DNA from: Stenopsyche tienmushanensis
Lineage: Eukaryota > Arthropoda > Insecta > Trichoptera > Stenopsychidae
DNA length: 64,000 bases
Assembly: GCA_008973525.1 (NCBI GenBank)
Contig: WACJ01000109.1
Coordinates: forward strand, 1 to 64,000
Direction: 5' to 3'
Part shown: piece after piece, positions 59,150 to 64,000 of the stretch
Numbering within the stretch: the first letter of the stretch is position 1
Layout of the letters: each line of letters opens with the position of its first letter
Position numbers and translations under genes: made by a program
Notes under the pieces: generated by a model
Database searches by the model: none
What the model saw: the letters and a program-made list of their open reading frames with translations, nothing else
Told to the model about the DNA's origin: nothing

Positions 59150-61437
59150 TCTAATATATAAAAATAAGTTGCGTTTCCCGTCTAATGCTCGGGCGAAATG
59201 GGTTGATATGCGCGTTCATCGGATTGAGACAAAACTTGGTCCACTTATTGCCAAGGGATCAGGGGGTGACATAGGCATAGTACGATTAACTTACAGTAGA
59301 TTTTTAATTCAAAACTTAATGTGTGAAAGTTGTTGATTCTGACGTGTTTGAGATTATGCGTTGCTAAGGCTATAGGTATATAGTACCTACAAGTTGCAGT
59401 AGGAGGCGTCGTGTCGTCATATACGCCTGCATTCAAATAGTAAACGTCAAACGTCAATGTCATTTGCAGGTTATCCATCGGCGTGAGTCAATTATATCCA
59501 AATTATTTATCGCAAGCACTTTTAAAATGCTTCATTTCATTCATCGCTTATTCACGTACGTAACAACCGAAAAAGTACGTTTGAGTGCTATCCGATAAAA
59601 AATCAGACGACCAACGTGCAACGAGAATCGAAAGTACATGTTGATTTGAATATTGCTGCATTTCAATATGATATTCATTACGATTACAGATTGCATCCCA
59701 GTGTAAAATGGATAAAGGTTAAATCCTGTTAACGAGGGGCAAATTTATTGGTAAATTGAAAACGCCTTCATTTCGACACAATGAAAACAAACAAACCTAA
59801 CCTAACCAGATTTGAATTTAAATTTAATTTAAAAAATAAAAAACAAGAATCAAATGAATAATTATTTTATTTAATAACAATATGTTGACGATTGATTTGA
59901 TTTGATCAGAGCTTGATTTTCAATCAAGCTCTGATCGAAATCGAAGACATTTGCTTAACCATCAACATCAAAGAATTCATTCAACAAGAATTCGTTCTGC
60001 ACTTGAACAGCAGTACAATGCTAATGATTTGGATGCATTTGTCGAAGCAAAGGAACAACTTTTGCTTGCGGAACAAAAATTGACCTACGATACAATTACA
60101 AATGATCTGTTCTTCCTTGATGCGCCTGGCGGTACTGGAAAAACGTATCTCATCACTTTACTATTGGCTCACATTCGATCTCAAAATAGAATTGCTTTAG
60201 CTCTTGCTTCATTAGGTATTGCGGCAACATTATTAGATGGTGGACGAACAGCGCATTCGGCATTCAAATTGCCATTAGATATGCATTTATTGGAAGCTCT
60301 GACATGTAACATTCCTAAAGTTTCTGACATAGCTAAAGTTTTGAAAATTTGCAAGGGGATTATCTGGGACGAATGCAATGCTTGATCGAACTCTTAAAGA
60401 CTTACGATCAAATGCAAAACCGTTTGGTGGCGCTCTAATTTTATTATGTGGCGACTTTCGACAACCTCTTCCGGTGATGCTTTCATCGACACCAGCTGAT
60501 TCTTGCCTCAAAGCATCGCATCTTTGGAGAGACGTGCGAAAACTGACATTAAAGACAAATATGCGGGTACATTTGTAGCGTGATGCGTCGGCAGCCACAT
60601 TTTTAAAACGACTATTGAACATTGGTGAAGGAAAAGTGCATGTTGATGCTACCAAGTTTATTTCATTTCCATCGAACTTTTGCGTTGTTGTGCCATCCAT
60701 CGATTTACTCATTCAGAAAGTTTTTCCGCAGATTTTTAGTAATTATAAAAATCATTATTGGCTTTGCGAACATGCTATTTTGGCAGCAGAAAACACCGAC
60801 GTCAATACAATCAACCACACAATACAATAACAAATTGCAAATGATTTTGTTACCTACAAATCGATTGATAGCGCCATGAATGCAGACCAAGTTACTAACT
60901 ATCCAATCGAGTTTTTAAATTCGTCAGATCTTCCTGATGTGCCACCTTACAAATTGGAACAAGACTCACTATGAAGAAATTGATGCCGAATATCATCGAA
61001 ACAACTATATATTCTTAATGGAAAGTCGAAAGGAGAAGATGTGCTCATTCCCACCGACGTGCAATTTGATAAGAGACGACTGCAGCTCCCCGTTGGACTT
61101 GCATTCTCAATGACCATCAACAAGGCACTTCAAGTGTGCGGAATAATCTATAAAATCCACGTTGGACAGCAGAGAAATTTATTTGTATTTGTTAAAGACG
61201 GAAAAGCCAAAACTATTCTCTACCCTAAAGCACTTAGCAGAACAATTAAGTAAGCAAAATGTATGCTTTTAATATTTTTTTCTTTATATATCATTCAATA
61301 TCAATAAATGTATTAATTGTCGGAAAAAATATCATTATTTATATCATTGCTAATTAAACAAGATAACTCTTTCAAATTTCAAATGGTATTTTTAGAACTA
61401 TTTCTTCTGTGGCAGCAACGCGCCGGGTACCAGCTAG
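59150..61437 (+). mobile_element. Helitron, nearly full 3' half with decayed Pif1-like helicase
   Basis: Starts A|TCTAATATATAAAAATAAGT and ends CGCCGGGTACCAGCTAG|T, the Helitron TC...CTAG pattern inserted between A and T (2288 bp). Inside, 59951-60385 encodes a Pif1-type helicase start with Walker A FFLDAPGGTGKTYL and IIWDEC (Walker B). After a frameshift, 60378-60578 gives ALILLCGDFRQPLPV and TLKTNMR, and 61041-61253 gives LQLPVGLAFSMTINKA with the last helicase motif before QVCGI. Stops and frameshifts break it, and no Rep nuclease was found, so it is a truncated, inactive copy. Confidence 0.85.
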
Positions 61438-61555
61438 TATATAATAAAATAGGCAAACGTCAACTGGTTGCTTTTTGCTACGTATATACATAGTATATGT
61501 GACAGAGAGAAAAAAATATCTTTCCCTTGCCGACCAACTGCTGTTTGGCGGTTAA

Positions 61556-61913
61556 CTTTTCGTACCCTGTAGGAGTAGTGAGCTAATTTAAAATCATCAT
61601 AAACTTAGATGCTATATTTGTATGTCCGCCATTTATCATCAGTACAAATCCACTTATCCGTCAGGACTGTCGCAGCGTGTATGAAGCTTGTACATAAATA
61701 AATAAACACTGTCGATAACACACAATATTCGCTTCATTATATCATTCACATATCATTATTTATTGATAAACTTGGGTTAATGATTTATAAAATCGTACGA
61801 TGTACACAAGATACTCTCTCCGTCTCTGTCTATGTTCGAACTCAATGTGTAAGAATGCTCTTTCTGAGTCACTGGAATTTGGACACAGCCTTATGTCTAA
61901 CCTCTTTAAGGGG
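61556..61913 (-). mobile_element. 360-bp TTAA-flanked MITE, copy 2 (inverted)
   Basis: TTAA at 61552-61555 and 61914-61917. Read on the minus strand it starts CCCCTTAAAGAGGTTAGACA and contains GACAGAGACGGAGAGAGTAT and GATAAATGGCGGACATACAA, colinear with 56430-56789. The two copies face each other across about 4.8 kb, with the Helitron between. Confidence 0.7.
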
Positions 61914-61917
61914 TTAA

Positions 61918-63885
61918 CAATCGGTCTCGTTCTCGAGCTGGTCTTGGTCATACTTGATGAAGATATTCATCATCATCTGAAGCCTTATAGCTGGATCTTC
62001 TTGTTACGAAGTAGTCAACAAATCAACATCTTCAACCAAAGGTCTATCCAGACTGAGAGAGGTGATTATCGGGTCGCATCACAGTCCTAAAGGGTTGATC
62101 ATCTTGCATCGGGAAGGGGATCAGAAGAAGTTCATCGCTTTTTAAGATCCATACACAAATTACGTATCATATTGTAAAGTTATGATGATTGTTTACAAGC
62201 TTGTGGCATGCGTCGAGGCATGATCCACTGACCATATATTGGAAGACGCTGCTCCATAACACTATTGATGTATTGAGGTCTCATCGTAAATATATTTTAT
62301 TACCACGAATACGATTTATGGGCATTTAAGATATTTTAACGCCGCCTGGGCGTGAGCCGTTGTTTGGACGTCGTGTCTGGTGGAGTATTTCATGTCGGAC
62401 AAAAACGAAAGTATTAACAAGTGCTCTGTACCATATGGAGAGTTTATTACGACAATCTTCTGGTTCCGGTGTGGAGCCGAACGAGTACCATGAAGCCTGG
62501 TGGATGAACCGAATGCTTAAGTGGGTTCCCACGCGTGGACAATAAAAGACGAAGAGGCGTTCGACGCAGTGTCACAAAGAAGTTGTTCTGCTGGCAGCAA
62601 AAGGGAGCATTTAGCAATGCGGCTACCGTCAGTAGAACAGTTGCTGTTTTGTAAATCATTTCCCACGTAAATGTGGCCGGATAGGCAATAATAATAGACT
62701 ATCACTCCATATTAGAGCAACTCAACACTTGGCGGACTGACAATTCGACGATTGTTTGGATGGTGATCAAGAACAAAGAGCGAACGAGATAATATCGGTG
62801 GGATGGCAGTAATACATTAAGTGGCTTCCGAACGGTGAAAAAATGAGCAGATTTAGGCAGATTTGGTAGTGAGTTATATTTTATGGCGATCCCCAAAAAT
62901 GTTCTAATTATAGGATTTTTGATGATTCCAATCGGGAGGTCGTGGACATGTACAGCAAAGCATCGATCGTTAGCTACATCTGAACCGGGCATCTCCTTTG
63001 AGCAGCACATATAGCAAGGATGTCATATAATACATCTCCTATAACCTTTTCAGATTAAGGTCTAAATTGTAGCAGATTTATTGGTGGACCTCATCCACGC
63101 TGGGATGATCAGATGTATGCGTTGAACGCCGGATTTATGCATTTGGACAATTGTAGGTTTCATAAAAAAAAGTTATATATACGGAGACATATCGATTATT
63201 CGACGGTGTCAGAAGCGGGTCAAATCATTTTGAAGTGAACATTTTTAAATCTTATAACAGGGAATGATAAGTGGGTTATGTACTCGAACCAATATTACTA
63301 AAAATGCGGGCATGTTAACCCCTAAAGGAGTACTATCGGAGGGCCTGCGATCCCCCTCCACTTATTATGCTCACGCCTCAAAAGGTTAAAAAGCCCCTTT
63401 TGTTTATATGGTGGGATTATAATGGAAATATTCATTATGAAACTCTTGAATATAGACGATAGACGATATTGGCAGAGATCTATTATTTTGGAAGCTGTGT
63501 TGATATGGTTTTCGTATTTATATTAAAATTTTTTGTTTAAAAAAACGACATTTTCGTCCGGTATTCCTAATATATGATATTTGTTGACTTGAATAAGAAA
63601 ATATTATATAATAGAAATCGAAAATTGAGTCTGAAGAATGAACATATCTCACAAGATAAAGAAATTCTAAACAGTAAAGATATGATTGATTGAAGATTAA
63701 AGCCTAAGCATTATTCAATGACGATAATATTATCAACAATAAAATGATCTATAATGGATTTGAAGATTATATTAATAATGCAGCAATATTTATAAACTTT
63801 ACAGATCGTCTGGTAAATAATCACGTGTTTTGATTGCTCATTTGTGCAATGTACGGCATTTTAACCTGTATGGTAGGATGATCGC
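61918..63885. other. Mixed tract without a supported gene
   Basis: Overlapping short frames on both strands between 62300 and 63010 have no recognisable domain. At 63319-63385 a 67-bp segment is bounded by TTAA on both sides and starts CCCCTAAAGGAG, which may be the remains of a short TTAA element. 63535-63575 shares ACATTTTCGTCCGG with the mariner relic tail at 51490. Confidence 0.3.
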
Positions 63886-64000
63886 CTATTTGCGAGCGAA
63901 TTCCAGTGATTTAGAAAGAGCATTCTTAAACGTAGAGCTCGGAGACAGACAGAGACGAAGAGTGTCTTGCATTTTTAGTTTGGAGAGAAACAGAGACGGA
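63886..64000 (+). mobile_element. TTAA-type MITE, copy 3, running off the window end
   Basis: ATTCCAGTGATTTAGAAAGA, CTCGGAGACAGACAGAGACG and AGTTTGGAGAGAAACAGAGAC match 56470-56565 of copy 1. The CCCCTTAAAG start is missing and the right part lies beyond the window. Confidence 0.6.

Overview
This is a eukaryotic, almost certainly insect, nuclear genome window. It is AT-rich, its genes are split by GT-AG introns, all recognised proteins are animal housekeeping proteins, and the rest is dense debris of DNA transposons, Helitrons and R1-type retroelements. I cannot assign an insect order. There are no operons, CRISPR arrays or phage signs, and I saw no convincing tRNA or rRNA gene.

Six genes were reconstructed exon by exon by splicing in frame at GT-AG borders. 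(1) A glucose-6-phosphate 1-epimerase (hexose-6-phosphate mutarotase), minus strand, 18026 to 2033, eight coding exons with a 13.9-kb intron. (2) A SERF-family small protein, minus, 26642 to 20085, three coding exons. (3) NTAQ1, protein N-terminal glutamine amidohydrolase, plus, 28390 to 35602, five exons. (4) METAP1D, mitochondrial methionine aminopeptidase, minus, 41300 to 39900. (5) CDK10, minus, 45275 to 41681, eight exons. (6) A RhoGAP of the ARHGAP18/28/40 (Drosophila conundrum) type, minus, from at least 51994 to 47743; its 5' exons were not found. SERF and NTAQ1 are head to head; METAP1D and CDK10 are tandem and about 380 bases apart. The genes share no obvious pathway, although NTAQ1 (N-degron formation) and METAP1D (initiator Met removal) both act on protein N-termini.

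Layout: 1-2032, AT-rich flank and probable 3' UTR of the mutarotase; 2033-18026, mutarotase gene, whose intron 2 (3112-16973) holds a retroelement-like block, Tigger fragments, a hAT fragment, a GC-rich island and dispersed repeats; 18027-20084, a TTAA-flanked piggyBac derivative carrying a Helitron; 20085-26642, SERF with a piggyBac relic in an intron; 26643-28389, head-to-head spacer containing a 907-bp terminal-inverted-repeat element; 28390-35602, NTAQ1 with a nested hAT/piggyBac/R1 stack in intron 3; 35603-39899, spacer with a Mutator-like relic and Helitron ends; 39900-45275, METAP1D and CDK10 (an R1 relic in a CDK10 intron); 45276-47742, unique-looking AT-rich spacer; 47743-51994, RhoGAP; 51995-64000, a transposon-rich tract including a nearly full-length decayed Helitron and a pair of inverted 360-bp TTAA-flanked elements.

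I found no previously undescribed biological system. The most useful results are the hidden short exons, the nested transposon stack inside NTAQ1, several transposons with clean target-site duplications, and dispersed repeat families that I could pair up within the window. All similarity calls come from reading the sequence and remembered family features; no database search was run.
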